32,175 nucleotides of DNA from Methanocorpusculum sp. (GTDB taxonomy: Archaea; Halobacteriota; Methanomicrobia; Methanomicrobiales; Methanocorpusculaceae). How positions within the stretch are numbered: the stretch's first letter is position 1; each line of letters opens with the position of its first letter. The stretch covers positions 1 through 32,175 of the forward strand of contig JAFQBW010000016.1 in the NCBI GenBank assembly GCA_017399555.1, in the 5' to 3' direction. The position numbers and the translations under genes were made by a program. Below are positions 22,813 to 30,471 of the stretch, in pieces. The notes below the pieces were generated by a model. The model worked only from the letters and a program-made list of their open reading frames with translations. It was not told where the DNA came from and ran no database searches.

Positions 22813-23839
22813 TAAAATCGTAGATGCCATTGGCATGCTGGATGATGAGCTGGTGTCTGATGCTAAAGCACCCTTTCCCAGTACCTGCCACGCAAAAGGA
22901 TTAAGGATTCTTCCATTAGTAGGAATAATGATTGTCCTATTGTCTATTACTGCGCTTGCGGCAACAGGTATGCTTACGGGAATACTGGACTTGATTCGAA
23001 AGGATACTGGGGGCAGATTGACGCAAGAACAGGAACTGTCGATTCAAAGTGACATTGTTTCTGTAGGAGAAACTATGACAGTAGATGGTGTTTCCATCAC
23101 GTTAAATGAAGTATATGGCGATGGCACAAATTTCTTGTTCTATCTCTCGTTTGATGGAGCCAAGATGAAGGAATTAGAAAAGTTTCGTTTCCGAACGATG
23201 GATGTTGTGCTTGAAGGGGAGAGGAGTCATTCCGAGAGCATTAACATGAAAACACTTGATGATGGAGACCTGAATGACGGGCACAGGGAAGTCATGTTGA
23301 AAGTCAGCAGAAGAAACACCACAGGGATAGATGAACCAAAGGAAATAGTAGTTGGGACTTTGAACCTTGTGGACATCTTGGACAGAACAAATGTCGACCC
23401 GGTTGTTCTTGAAGAAAAGGGAATACTCGAAGCTGCGGAAACAGTTGCCTCTGGAACATGGAGTTTTAAATTTGAGATTGAAAGCAGCGGCTGTCAAGAA
23501 ATGTCCGGAATCAACGTGGCACTGGAGGGAAACGCGGCTTTGAATCAAGTCTATATGGTGACTGCAGAAATAGAGTCCATTTCTCTCCAAATGTTGGGCA
23601 TGGAGATGATATACTGGGTTGACCCGGAGTACGGAACACTTGAATTTGAAAGACCTGTTGTTATACTGGCGGATGGGTCCGAGATTATTCTGCGAGAGAA
23701 ATTTGGCGGCTATGTTGCAAACCCTGTTAATACCGGGAATAGATATGCGACTTACACTTCGGAGGGGCCGATAAAGCTTGATGACGTAGTTGAAATTCGC
23801 TTTGGAGAAAAGGTCATTCCATGGCAACCGGGAAATTAG
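22802..23839 (+). CDS. Membrane anti-sigma factor, DUF4179-like
   Basis: This 345-residue protein has a short cytoplasmic N-terminus (1-33), one membrane segment (about 36-56) and a large extracytoplasmic part. That layout and the neighbouring ECF gene make it the anti-sigma factor that binds the sigma at the membrane. The outer domain resembles the DUF4179/DUF5643 family. It starts inside the sigma gene (11-nt overlap), so translation is coupled. The signal sensed by the outer domain is not known. Confidence 0.8.
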   Translation: MTVDKIVDAIGMLDDELVSDAKAPFPSTCHAKGLRILPLVGIMIVLLSITALAATGMLTGILDLIRKDTGGRLTQEQELSIQSDIVSVGETMTVDGVSITLNEVYGDGTNFLFYLSFDGAKMKELEKFRFRTMDVVLEGERSHSESINMKTLDDGDLNDGHREVMLKVSRRNTTGIDEPKEIVVGTLNLVDILDRTNVDPVVLEEKGILEAAETVASGTWSFKFEIESSGCQEMSGINVALEGNAALNQVYMVTAEIESISLQMLGMEMIYWVDPEYGTLEFERPVVILADGSEIILREKFGGYVANPVNTGNRYATYTSEGPIKLDDVVEIRFGEKVIPWQPGN

Positions 23840-24006
23840 CATCCCAAATACGGCTTTGTATTGGCAGGCATTATCTGCGATGATATAAGGCTTGCATGAA
23901 GAATATCGTAGACATATATGACTTTGCTGATATAGCCGTGTTCCCAGACACCGCACAGCAAAGAGACTTTGTGGAGCGGTGGTTCTCAACGCCTTCACAA
24001 AAAAAC

Positions 24007-24038
24007 AACGGGCGTCCGAACATAGACGGACGCCCGTT
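24007..24038. terminator. Bidirectional terminator between converging anti-sigma genes
   Basis: Perfect 12-bp arms (24007-24018 and 24027-24038) with an 8-nt loop. On the minus strand a run of T follows; on the plus strand TTGATTTG follows. Between 23840 and 24006 I see no gene. Confidence 0.8.
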
Positions 24039-24068
24039 TGATTTGTCTATCCTTAATCCATATGGAAG

Positions 24069-24120
24069 TAGAAGTTCTCGCCGTTGATTTGTACGTTGCA
24101 AAAGTCGTCAAGGTTAATAA
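24069..24120 (-). pseudogene. Relic of the 3' end of another anti-sigma gene
   Basis: These 52 bp match 27361-27412, the 3' end of the anti-sigma gene at 27354-28322, with 4 differences, and encode the same C-terminus (INLDDFCxVQINGENFY). The frame runs on to a stop a few codons further. It lies 11 bp after the stop codon of the intact anti-sigma gene at 24132, so it is left over from a different cassette. Confidence 0.7.
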
Positions 24121-24131
24121 CACCTATTGAA

Positions 24132-25157
24132 TTATGAATTTGGCTGCGGAACAGGGATAATCGTTTCTCCGACCTTGACAGCCTCCACTTCGTCCAGATT
24201 CACCGGTATCATCCAGTGATAAGAGCAGTTGAGCGTTGTCCCGTCTCCAAGAGGTGTCCCGGCACCATCGCTGTAATTGATAGATGCTCCGGTTTTAAGA
24301 AGAATGTCGAGATGGCTCTCAAGAGAAATGGTGCCCTCGCTATAGTCATATTGGAAACGAATGCCGGTGTTTGTCAGCTCAATGTTTGTCAGCAGGACCG
24401 GCACTTCCTCTCGCAACTCCAAATTCATGGCCATCACTTCGGTATCTGGCAGGGAAATAGAAGCGGGAGGCTGGCTGCGGTCAATGGTGAAGTTGAATTC
24501 CCAAATACCTTCTGTGACCATTTTGCGCTTATCGGTCTGAGGACTACGCATAAAGTCCTCAAGGATGAGATGCACTTCCAACGGGGAGGGGTCAATCTCA
24601 AATTCTTCTTGGGTTGCATAAGAATAGTCCATCAGCAGCAGAGCGGCGCCGTCTCCGTCCAGACCATGGTACTGGATTCCGTGACTGCCGATGCCGTCGA
24701 CATCTTCCATCGGGTCAGGCGAGACTTCCAAGGTGACTCCATCGAAACTATAGCTGTGTCGATTGGAGAGTTCGGTGCCCTTCACGCGCAGCAGCAAATA
24801 GAAGCTATCGTCACCTACTGTTACAGAGTCGACAGTTACAATGGTCTCGCCAACGGTTTGGCTCTGGCTGATATCCTGACTCAAATGGTCAATCAAGGCA
24901 GATTGCCCCTCACTCATTTCTTGCCCGGTCACCAAGCCGAAATAGTGGCCAAACCAGCTTTGGATGCTGTCGCCATAGATGACTGCTACAACGCCAGCGC
25001 CCATGAGGAGCATGGCGAGCATAGCAGCAATCAGGGCTGCAGGGAGCCTGCGCCGGAGCCGGATGCCCGATGTGGACTTACCGATGGTCGAGGCGGCGTT
25101 TTCGATATAAGTCTCATCTACATTTCCAAGCGCATTGAGTAAATGCTTTTGATTCAT
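24132..25157 (-). CDS. Membrane anti-sigma factor, DUF4179-like
   Basis: This 341-residue protein has an N-terminal cytoplasmic segment, one membrane segment (about 39-61) after an arginine-rich stretch, and a large outer part. It is the partner of the ECF sigma at 25154-25711, which it overlaps by 4 nt (ATGA). Related to the proteins at 22802 and 27354 by layout and C-terminus, less in the outer domain, so each pair probably senses something different. Confidence 0.82.
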   Translation of the reverse strand: MNQKHLLNALGNVDETYIENAASTIGKSTSGIRLRRRLPAALIAAMLAMLLMGAGVVAVIYGDSIQSWFGHYFGLVTGQEMSEGQSALIDHLSQDISQSQTVGETIVTVDSVTVGDDSFYLLLRVKGTELSNRHSYSFDGVTLEVSPDPMEDVDGIGSHGIQYHGLDGDGAALLLMDYSYATQEEFEIDPSPLEVHLILEDFMRSPQTDKRKMVTEGIWEFNFTIDRSQPPASISLPDTEVMAMNLELREEVPVLLTNIELTNTGIRFQYDYSEGTISLESHLDILLKTGASINYSDGAGTPLGDGTTLNCSYHWMIPVNLDEVEAVKVGETIIPVPQPNS

Positions 25158-25711
25158 AACGCACCTTCCTTTTCAAGGAACTGCCTCAAATCATTTCTGA
25201 CCCGATGCAGCGTCATTTTTACCTTGCCCTCGCTAATGGAAAAATCCTTTGCTATGTCACTGATAGAGCTGAAATGCCAGTACCGTCGCAGGAACAGATT
25301 TCGCTTCTCGGATGGCAGGGAGGCAAGGAATCGATTGAGACAGTCCGTAAGCACTGTCTCGTCAATCATGTTCTGTACTGGGTCGGACACGCTGATAAAG
25401 GCTTCCAGTTCCTCATATACCAGCGGGAGCTGGCTTCCTCCGCGTTTGTCCCGGTTATCATACTTATATCGGTCCAATGCAAGGTTGCGCGTGATTTTCC
25501 CGAGAAAAGCAGACAGCCTGTTAGGGCGCTGTGGTGGTATGACTTCCCATGCCCTTAAACAGGTGTCATTCACACACTCCTCGCTGTCTTCGTGATTATG
25601 TAAGATGTTGAAGGCGATATAGTGGCAATACCGACCGTATTTGTTTTCTGTTTCCGATATGGCGTTTTCTGAGCGCGCCCAGTACAGGTCGAGAATTTCC
25701 TTGTCTTCCAT
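25154..25711 (-). CDS. ECF sigma factor
   Basis: This 185-residue protein is an ECF sigma factor with region 2 (YCHYIAFNILHNHEDSEECVNDTCLRAWEVIPPQRPNRL...FLGKITRNLALD) and region 4 (LPSEKRNLFLRRYWHFSSISDIAKDFSISEGKVKMTL). The ATG at 25711 has AGGAGG 6 nt upstream; the longer frame lacks a ribosome site. It is paralogous to the ECF genes at 22246 and 28319 and shares the TGTTAC-N16-CGWGTA promoter with the former. Confidence 0.9.
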   Translation of the reverse strand: MEDKEILDLYWARSENAISETENKYGRYCHYIAFNILHNHEDSEECVNDTCLRAWEVIPPQRPNRLSAFLGKITRNLALDRYKYDNRDKRGGSQLPLVYEELEAFISVSDPVQNMIDETVLTDCLNRFLASLPSEKRNLFLRRYWHFSSISDIAKDFSISEGKVKMTLHRVRNDLRQFLEKEGAL

Positions 25712-25752
25712 ACCGTTCCTCCTTTCTTTGGGGCTAAGGCCTTTCACTCTAA

Positions 25753-25780
25753 TACACGACATAAATGCAGATGCGTAACA
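25753..25780 (-). promoter_or_regulatory. ECF-type promoter of the second sigma/anti-sigma pair
   Basis: On the minus strand TGTTAC (25775-25780), a 16-nt spacer and CGTGTA (25753-25758), 41 nt before the ATG at 25711. It differs from the promoter at 22175-22202 by one base in the -10 box. The segment just downstream (AGTGAAAGGCCTT) recurs before the third pair. Confidence 0.6.
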
Positions 25781-25921
25781 GAAAATAATATTTGGATTAT
25801 ACTGCCTAAACTATTAGTGAGCAAGTTGCGTTCTTAAAATGCGTACCAGAAACAACAAGGTGTATTTGAAAGTAAGCAAAATGCAGATTATAAATGAACT
25901 GTGAATTTTTCTTTTCGTAGA

Positions 25922-25978
25922 TTGACAGGAAGGGGAAAGTGTGCTAAAGTTAAGTAACTATTTAGCGGCACTAAATAG
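25922..25978 (+). promoter_or_regulatory. Sigma-A promoter with PadR-type operator
   Basis: TTGACA (25922-25927), a 17-nt spacer and TAAAGT (25945-25950). Just after the -10 lies the inverted repeat CTATTTAG-N5-CTAAATAG (25958-25978), a typical length for a PadR operator, covering the transcription start. The PadR protein encoded next probably represses it. Confidence 0.65.
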
Positions 25979-25999
25979 CGGCGGAAAGGAGTTGGCGTT

Positions 26000-26362
26000 G
26001 TGGACAGCAAGTATGTCCAGCAATTTAAGCGTGGGTCTCTTGAAATGATACTGCTGTGCCTTGTGGCTAAGAAGGAGACTTATGGATATGAGATACTGAC
26101 AGAGTTGAACAAGGGCAGTGCGGCTGTCCTGGGATATGCTCGTGAAGGAACTGTTTATCCGATACTATATCGTTTACAGGAAGCAGGGCTTATCCAGAGT
26201 CGTATGGGACCAGCACCAGCAAATGGTGGCGAGAAGAAGTATTACTCGCTTACAGTTCAGGGACATAAGGCACTGTCAGAAATGGTGACGTTTTGGCGTG
26301 ATTACACCGTCTGCGTCAACGGGTTTATAGATGAATGCAATTTGTCGGAGGAAACAAAGTGA
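26000..26362 (+). CDS. PadR-family transcriptional regulator
   Basis: This 120-residue protein is a PadR-type winged-helix repressor: FKRGSLEMILLCLVAKKETYGYEIL, then EGTVYPILYRLQEAGLIQSR and GGEKKYYSLTVQGHKAL are the conserved segments. It is a small member without the long C-terminal helix domain of larger relatives. GTG start at 26000, with AAAGGAG 8 nt upstream. It overlaps the DUF1700-type gene by 4 nt (GTGA) and has a matching operator in its promoter. Confidence 0.88.
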   Translation: MDSKYVQQFKRGSLEMILLCLVAKKETYGYEILTELNKGSAAVLGYAREGTVYPILYRLQEAGLIQSRMGPAPANGGEKKYYSLTVQGHKALSEMVTFWRDYTVCVNGFIDECNLSEETK

Positions 26363-26805
26363 AAGAGAAGTATATTGAGCAGGTAAAAAGGGAACTTACA
26401 ATTTCCCGAAAACAGAAGATAGCCATTATCAGAGATTTGGAGGAAGCATTTGCTTCCGCGTTGGAGCATGGTGAGACAGAGCAGCAGGTTATTGAGCGAC
26501 TTGGTACTCCGAAAGAGTTTGCCAGCACCGTTCAGGAGGAGAAGAAAGGTGCCGGGCACGGACGAGCAAAAAGAGTTGCTTTATTCATCTGCACTTTCGC
26601 GCTTGCAACCGTTTCACTTGCTATCAGTGTTATATCAAAAAGCTCCCGGGCACCTGCGGATGCAATAGGAGCGGCAGACGCTATGACCAATATTCAGGTG
26701 GAGGGTGGCGTAGGTGTAGACCTGACATCTATTCTGCTGGTGGTTGGCATTGCAGCGCTTGTGCTGACTGTTTTCCAAATTGTAAATTACTTTCGCAAGA
26801 GATAA
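26359..26805 (+). CDS. DUF1700/HAAS-type membrane protein, partner of PadR
   Basis: This 148-residue protein begins with the HAAS-type helical domain (MKEKYIEQVKRELTISRKQKIAIIRDLEEAF...ERLGTPKEFA, about 1-60), followed by two membrane segments (about 75-95 and 122-143). Such proteins are often encoded directly after a PadR gene and are thought to act together with it. Start GTG at 26359 overlapping the stop of padR, with GGAGG 7 nt upstream. The exact role is unknown. Confidence 0.8.
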   Translation: MKEKYIEQVKRELTISRKQKIAIIRDLEEAFASALEHGETEQQVIERLGTPKEFASTVQEEKKGAGHGRAKRVALFICTFALATVSLAISVISKSSRAPADAIGAADAMTNIQVEGGVGVDLTSILLVVGIAALVLTVFQIVNYFRKR

Positions 26806-26820
26806 TCGAAGGAGCGCAGA

Positions 26821-27291
26821 ATGAGGAAGATTGTTTGTAGACAAGTTGCGATAGGTATGACATTGGGCGTGCTGGTCTTTCTGTCGGGGTGTGCTGAAGA
26901 CAGTAATACTGTCGATTCGTCCAGAAGTAGCGCAGAGTCGGGGTTGTCAGAGAGTTCATGGCTGGCCGGTGTTGAACCTGAAGTTGTTTCAGAGTGGCCT
27001 GAAAATGACTTTACCGGGAATATCTTGAAGCCGGAAGTCGGTGAGATTTCGATTGTCTACGACGGCTCAGAAGAAGGAAGGTTTGCAATCGATTGGGCCG
27101 GCATAGACCAAGAATCATCGAATGCATATGTTGATAGCTTAAAGGAACATGGTTACACGGAGATTGAGTACGAGGGAAATGATGTGTCTGCAGGTACCAT
27201 GTTACAAAAAGACAACATCTACTTAAACATTGCGTATTCTGGTGAGAATATCGTTATTCTGATAACCGATGCTGACAGAATTGAAGAATAA
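26821..27291 (+). CDS. Lipoprotein, third gene of the PadR operon
   Basis: This 156-residue protein has a lipoprotein signal (LSGC; lipidated Cys24), a Ser-rich linker and a C-terminal domain with a pattern VDSLKEHGYTEIEYEGNDVSAG ... NIYLNIAYSGENIVILI, like the small DUF6591-type lipoproteins; the name is a guess. AAGGAG lies 5 nt before the ATG and the gene follows the previous one by 15 nt. A long hairpin terminator follows. Confidence 0.7.
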   Translation: MRKIVCRQVAIGMTLGVLVFLSGCAEDSNTVDSSRSSAESGLSESSWLAGVEPEVVSEWPENDFTGNILKPEVGEISIVYDGSEEGRFAIDWAGIDQESSNAYVDSLKEHGYTEIEYEGNDVSAGTMLQKDNIYLNIAYSGENIVILITDADRIEE

Positions 27292-27294
27292 TAA

Positions 27295-27331
27295 GATAAG
27301 GCAGTCTGGAGTTTTTCCAGACTGCCTTATC
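27295..27331. terminator. Terminator between PadR operon and converging anti-sigma gene
   Basis: Perfect 16-bp arms (27295-27310 and 27316-27331) with a short T-rich loop. It lies 3 nt after the lipoprotein stop and 22 nt after the stop codon of the anti-sigma gene on the other strand; it serves both. Confidence 0.85.
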
Positions 27332-27353
27332 ACATGCTTCTTCGATTATTTGG

Positions 27354-28322
27354 TTAAAAATAGAAGTTCTCGCCGTTGATTTGTACGCCGCAAAAGTCGT
27401 CAAGATTGATAAAGCCAACGGCGACATGGGAACCGCCGCCCCAATAGCCGGCCCACGTTACTTCTGTATCATCCGTGGAATGGTAGCCGGTCGCGCTCCA
27501 CCCAAGTTCCTTTGCACCGTCTTCCCAAAGCGTTCCGTCCTCCTTGATAAGATAGAGTTCATAGGCATTTACGCCATTTTCCTGTACCGGCATGGTGAAG
27601 CGGAATCCGAGGCGGGAGAGATACACGTCAGAGATGGTCGCGGTCTCTGGGTTCTCAGCAACCAGTTGCCGCTCCATGTCTATGATACCACTGGGGTCAA
27701 GCTCAACAGTGAGACCTTCATATGTGAAACGGATAGTTTTCAAATCGGACATGGTAAACTCGCCGTTCTCTCCCACGGTGCAGGTGACCAGGTAGGTCAT
27801 ATCAGCATCCGCAAACTGTGTGACCGCTGTTCTGGGGCCGTCGCCATCTCTCTCGGTGTAGGTGTCGCTGCCTGTGCTCGGGAATTGGACTATATCGCCG
27901 TCCCTGGTAACTGCGTCAATGCCAAAGTAAGACTGCTCCGCGAGGTCACCGGCCTGAAACCGAGTATTCATCTCATCTGTCAGACCAACAAAGGAGACCA
28001 CCAAATGGCAGCTGCTTTCGTCAGCAATGGCGCCGTCAATGCGCAGTTCCATCTCATCGTTGGAGGCTGTAGCCACAGCAGACAGAATCTCCTCCATGTA
28101 CGGCTCTGTGTTTCCTCCAAAATAGGACAGAAGACCGTCAAACGCTCCAGTCGCATAGGCGATGCCGAAACTTCCTATGAGTGTAACAGCAAGGCATGCG
28201 GCGGCGGCCATCCAGCGGCGTGGGACCATTCTGCGTTTAGCGGATGCAGCGTGCTGTTCCGCCCGTTGAACGAGGTCGGCGTCGATATAGCTCATGGAGT
28301 CTATCATTTTTTCAGCTTTCAT
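27354..28322 (-). CDS. Membrane anti-sigma factor, DUF4179-like
   Basis: This 322-residue protein has an N-terminal cytoplasmic part, one membrane segment (about 37-58) and an outer domain. Its partner is the ECF sigma at 28319, overlapping by 4 nt (ATGA). The outer domain differs clearly from those at 22802 and 24132. Its 3' end survives as a second partial copy at 24069-24120. Confidence 0.82.
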   Translation of the reverse strand: MKAEKMIDSMSYIDADLVQRAEQHAASAKRRMVPRRWMAAAACLAVTLIGSFGIAYATGAFDGLLSYFGGNTEPYMEEILSAVATASNDEMELRIDGAIADESSCHLVVSFVGLTDEMNTRFQAGDLAEQSYFGIDAVTRDGDIVQFPSTGSDTYTERDGDGPRTAVTQFADADMTYLVTCTVGENGEFTMSDLKTIRFTYEGLTVELDPSGIIDMERQLVAENPETATISDVYLSRLGFRFTMPVQENGVNAYELYLIKEDGTLWEDGAKELGWSATGYHSTDDTEVTWAGYWGGGSHVAVGFINLDDFCGVQINGENFYF

Positions 28323-28879
28323 AGCAAACCCTCACTTTCTAAAAAGGAATGTAGTTTCTTTCGGACGCGGAATAGAATGGATTTTGTTTTGCTTTCGCTG
28401 ATAGAGAACTCCTCCGCAACCTGCCTGATGGAGCATAGATGATAATAGCGGCGGATAAATACGTCCGCATACAGGACCGGCAGCTCCCGCAGGAATCCGC
28501 TGATTGCTTTGCCGAGCAGTTCCATCTCAACTGCTTCCTCTACAGAGCTTCCGGATGCAGAAGTGAAATCCCCCAGTTCCTCCAGCGCAAGGTCATATTC
28601 TCCGCCGCCGCGTTTTTGAGCGGATTTGGCTTTGTAGCGGTTGATGGACAACTCGCGGGTGATTTTACCGAGGAAATGTGACAGGTTCGGAGGCGTATGG
28701 GGTGGGATGGAATTCCACGCATGGAGCCATGTATCATTGACACACTCCTCGGCATCTTCTTTGAGTGAAAGTATGTTGCCGGCAATGGCAGAGCAGTAGT
28801 TTCCGTACTTGGCTGATGCTGCGGCGATAGCGTCCTCACTGCGCTGCTGAAACAGGCTGATGATTCGTTCGTCATCCAT
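28319..28879 (-). CDS. ECF sigma factor
   Basis: This 186-residue protein is an ECF sigma factor with region 2 (YCSAIAGNILSLKEDAEECVNDTWLHAWNSIPPHTPPNL...FLGKITRELSINRYK) and region 4 (LPVLYADVFIRRYYHLCSIRQVAEEFSISESKTKSILFRVRKKL). The ATG at 28879 has AAAGGAGG 9 nt upstream; the longer frame to 29080 covers the promoter region and lacks a ribosome site. It is a close paralogue of the ECF genes at 22246 and 25711. Its promoter candidate differs in the -10 box, suggesting diverged specificity. Confidence 0.88.
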   Translation of the reverse strand: MDDERIISLFQQRSEDAIAAASAKYGNYCSAIAGNILSLKEDAEECVNDTWLHAWNSIPPHTPPNLSHFLGKITRELSINRYKAKSAQKRGGGEYDLALEELGDFTSASGSSVEEAVEMELLGKAISGFLRELPVLYADVFIRRYYHLCSIRQVAEEFSISESKTKSILFRVRKKLHSFLESEGLL

Positions 28880-28925
28880 GCGGGACCACCTCCTTTGCAT
28901 GGGATAAAAAGGCCTTTCACTTATA

Positions 28926-28953
28926 TTACCAACTTTTTCGCTCAAACGTTGCA
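28926..28953 (-). promoter_or_regulatory. Candidate ECF promoter of the third pair
   Basis: On the minus strand TGCAAC (28948-28953), a 16-nt spacer and TGGTAA (28926-28931), 46 nt before the ATG at 28879. It resembles the TGTTAC-N16-CGWGTA promoters in spacing and position but differs in bases. Downstream it shares AGTGAAAGGCCTT with the promoter region of the second pair. Confidence 0.4.
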
Positions 28954-29048
28954 TGGAGAATAAAGAAAAATGTGGTGTGTTATTCGCTGGTGATGTATAA
29001 TTGAATCGGTATATTATGTTTTTAACAGCAAGGACATAAAGGTAAAAT

Positions 29049-29080
29049 AAGGACTTAACCGTAGGGTTAAGTCCTTTCAT
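29049..29080. terminator. Orphan hairpin between divergent ECF operons
   Basis: Perfect 12-bp arms (29049-29060 and 29065-29076) with a 4-nt loop; T-rich on both sides. It is upstream of the ECF gene at 29152, with no known gene ending at it. A TATAAT box (28998-29003) about 50 nt upstream could start a short RNA that it ends. Confidence 0.55.
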
Positions 29081-29151
29081 TTAGAAAAATTTGATTAGCA
29101 TGAATAAAAACCAGGCGTTGAATTGTGTTATAGGTGAAAGGAGATGGATAT

Positions 29152-29628
29152 GTGAATTCGTTTGGTACCACGGAGTCTATATCCCGGGCAGTAGAGAAAT
29201 ACAGTTCCATGCTGCTGCATCTCGCCTTGACGCGACTGTCTTCGCCGGCGGATGCCGAGGATACGGTGCAGGAGGTATTTATCCGCCTCATGACAAAAGC
29301 ACCGACTTTTAAGGATGAAGAACATGAGAAGGCGTGGCTCATCCGCACGACGCTGAACTATGCCATTAACCTTCGTAAGTCGTCAGCCTATAAAAGTATT
29401 CCATTGGATGAAACTGTCCCTGTCATGCAGCCCGAGCATTATAATCTCCTTTCAGCCGTCCGGTCATTGCCGGACAAATACAGCGCTGTGATTCACCTGT
29501 ATTACTATGAAGGCTATAGCATCAAGGAAATTTCAAAGCTGTTATGTCTGCCTGTGGCGACTGTAGGCACCCGCTTGACGCGAGGGCGGGAGAAGCTTCG
29601 ACAACTGCTAAAGGAGGATTTCGAGTGA
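29152..29628 (+). CDS. ECF sigma factor, distinct type
   Basis: This 158-residue protein is an ECF sigma factor: region 2 (YSSMLLHLALTRLSSPADAEDTVQEVFIRLMTK and EKAWLIRTTLNYAINLRKS) and region 4 (LPDKYSAVIHLYYYEGYSIKEISKLLCLPVATVGTRLTRGREKL). It is more like typical SigM/SigV-type factors than the other three ECF factors here. GTG start at 29152, with AAAGGAG 10 nt upstream; the GTG at 29134 precedes that site. It overlaps its partner gene by 4 nt (GTGA). Confidence 0.88.
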   Translation: MNSFGTTESISRAVEKYSSMLLHLALTRLSSPADAEDTVQEVFIRLMTKAPTFKDEEHEKAWLIRTTLNYAINLRKSSAYKSIPLDETVPVMQPEHYNLLSAVRSLPDKYSAVIHLYYYEGYSIKEISKLLCLPVATVGTRLTRGREKLRQLLKEDFE

Positions 29629-30407
29629 ACCGAGATAAATATCGTGAGGCCTTTAATGCCGTCCCGTTCAGTGAGGACTTCCAGCAGCGCACTGTGGAGC
29701 GGCTGACCAGGAACCAGGGAGACGGAAAGGACGAATTTATGAGAGCAACCCGCCGTTTCAAAGCACTACCCATTGTAGCCGCTCTTGCTGCGATACTGAC
29801 TATTTCCGCAGCCGCCGTTGTACTCTGGCTGACGCCAAGCGAGACAGCGCAGATGCTGGATGACCCTCTGCTGGCCGAAGCATTTGAGAGCGAAGACGCC
29901 ATCATTTTGGACCAAACGACAGAGAGTGGTGGATATACATTCCGTCTGGCCGGTGTTGTCAGTGGCGAAGCCATTTCCGACCATACTGAGGACCTGGACG
30001 AGGAAAAGACCTATGTTGTAGCATCCCTCTCCCACACCGATGGGACTCCCATTGAGGAAGCCGGCTTTGATTTCGTATTTACACCCCTTGTTGCCGGCTA
30101 TCAGCCCCGCAGCGTCAATACATGGACCCTTGGAGGAGGCGCGAATGCCTTTGTCCATGAAGGAGTAGCCTATTACCTCTATGAGTTTGAGACCATTGAG
30201 AAGTTCGCGGACAGCACGGTCTATTTTGCAATGTACGAAGGCGGTGTGCCCGGACCCGATACTTTTTCTATGGCTGAGGATGGCAGCATCTCTTTTGTGA
30301 GCGATTATGATGGGCCTCATGCGCTGTTCACAATTCCTCTGGACGAGAGCAAGGCGGACCCTGAGGCTGTTGCACAATTCTTTGAGGAAACCGGATTCAA
30401 ACCCTGA
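29625..30407 (+). CDS. Membrane anti-sigma factor partner of the fourth ECF sigma
   Basis: This 260-residue protein begins MNRDKYREAFNAVPFSEDFQQRTVERL, typical of anti-sigma N-termini, has a membrane segment (about 48-69) and an outer domain of about 190 residues. Start GTG at 29625 overlapping the sigma stop. The outer domain differs from the other three anti-sigma proteins. The family (DUF4179-like) is likely but not certain. Confidence 0.75.
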   Translation: MNRDKYREAFNAVPFSEDFQQRTVERLTRNQGDGKDEFMRATRRFKALPIVAALAAILTISAAAVVLWLTPSETAQMLDDPLLAEAFESEDAIILDQTTESGGYTFRLAGVVSGEAISDHTEDLDEEKTYVVASLSHTDGTPIEEAGFDFVFTPLVAGYQPRSVNTWTLGGGANAFVHEGVAYYLYEFETIEKFADSTVYFAMYEGGVPGPDTFSMAEDGSISFVSDYDGPHALFTIPLDESKADPEAVAQFFEETGFKP

Positions 30408-30421
30408 TTGCCGATTGCGTG

Positions 30422-30454
30422 AAAAAGACCCGTCTGGCACAAGCCAGACGGGTC
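30422..30454 (-). terminator. Terminator of the SLH-CAP gene
   Basis: Perfect 12-bp arms (30427-30438 and 30443-30454) with a 4-nt loop; on the minus strand followed by TTTTT. It lies 18 nt after the stop of the SLH-CAP gene and 15 nt after that of the converging anti-sigma gene. Confidence 0.85.
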
Positions 30455-30471
30455 AATTCATGAAGGCTCGT

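Noticed and set aside
23896-24087. Plus-strand frame of 63 codons in the gap between two anti-sigma genes
   Set aside because: It runs through a strong terminator and into a relic on the other strand, and has no ribosome site. The first 35 residues look somewhat protein-like, so a remnant is possible, but I cannot identify it.
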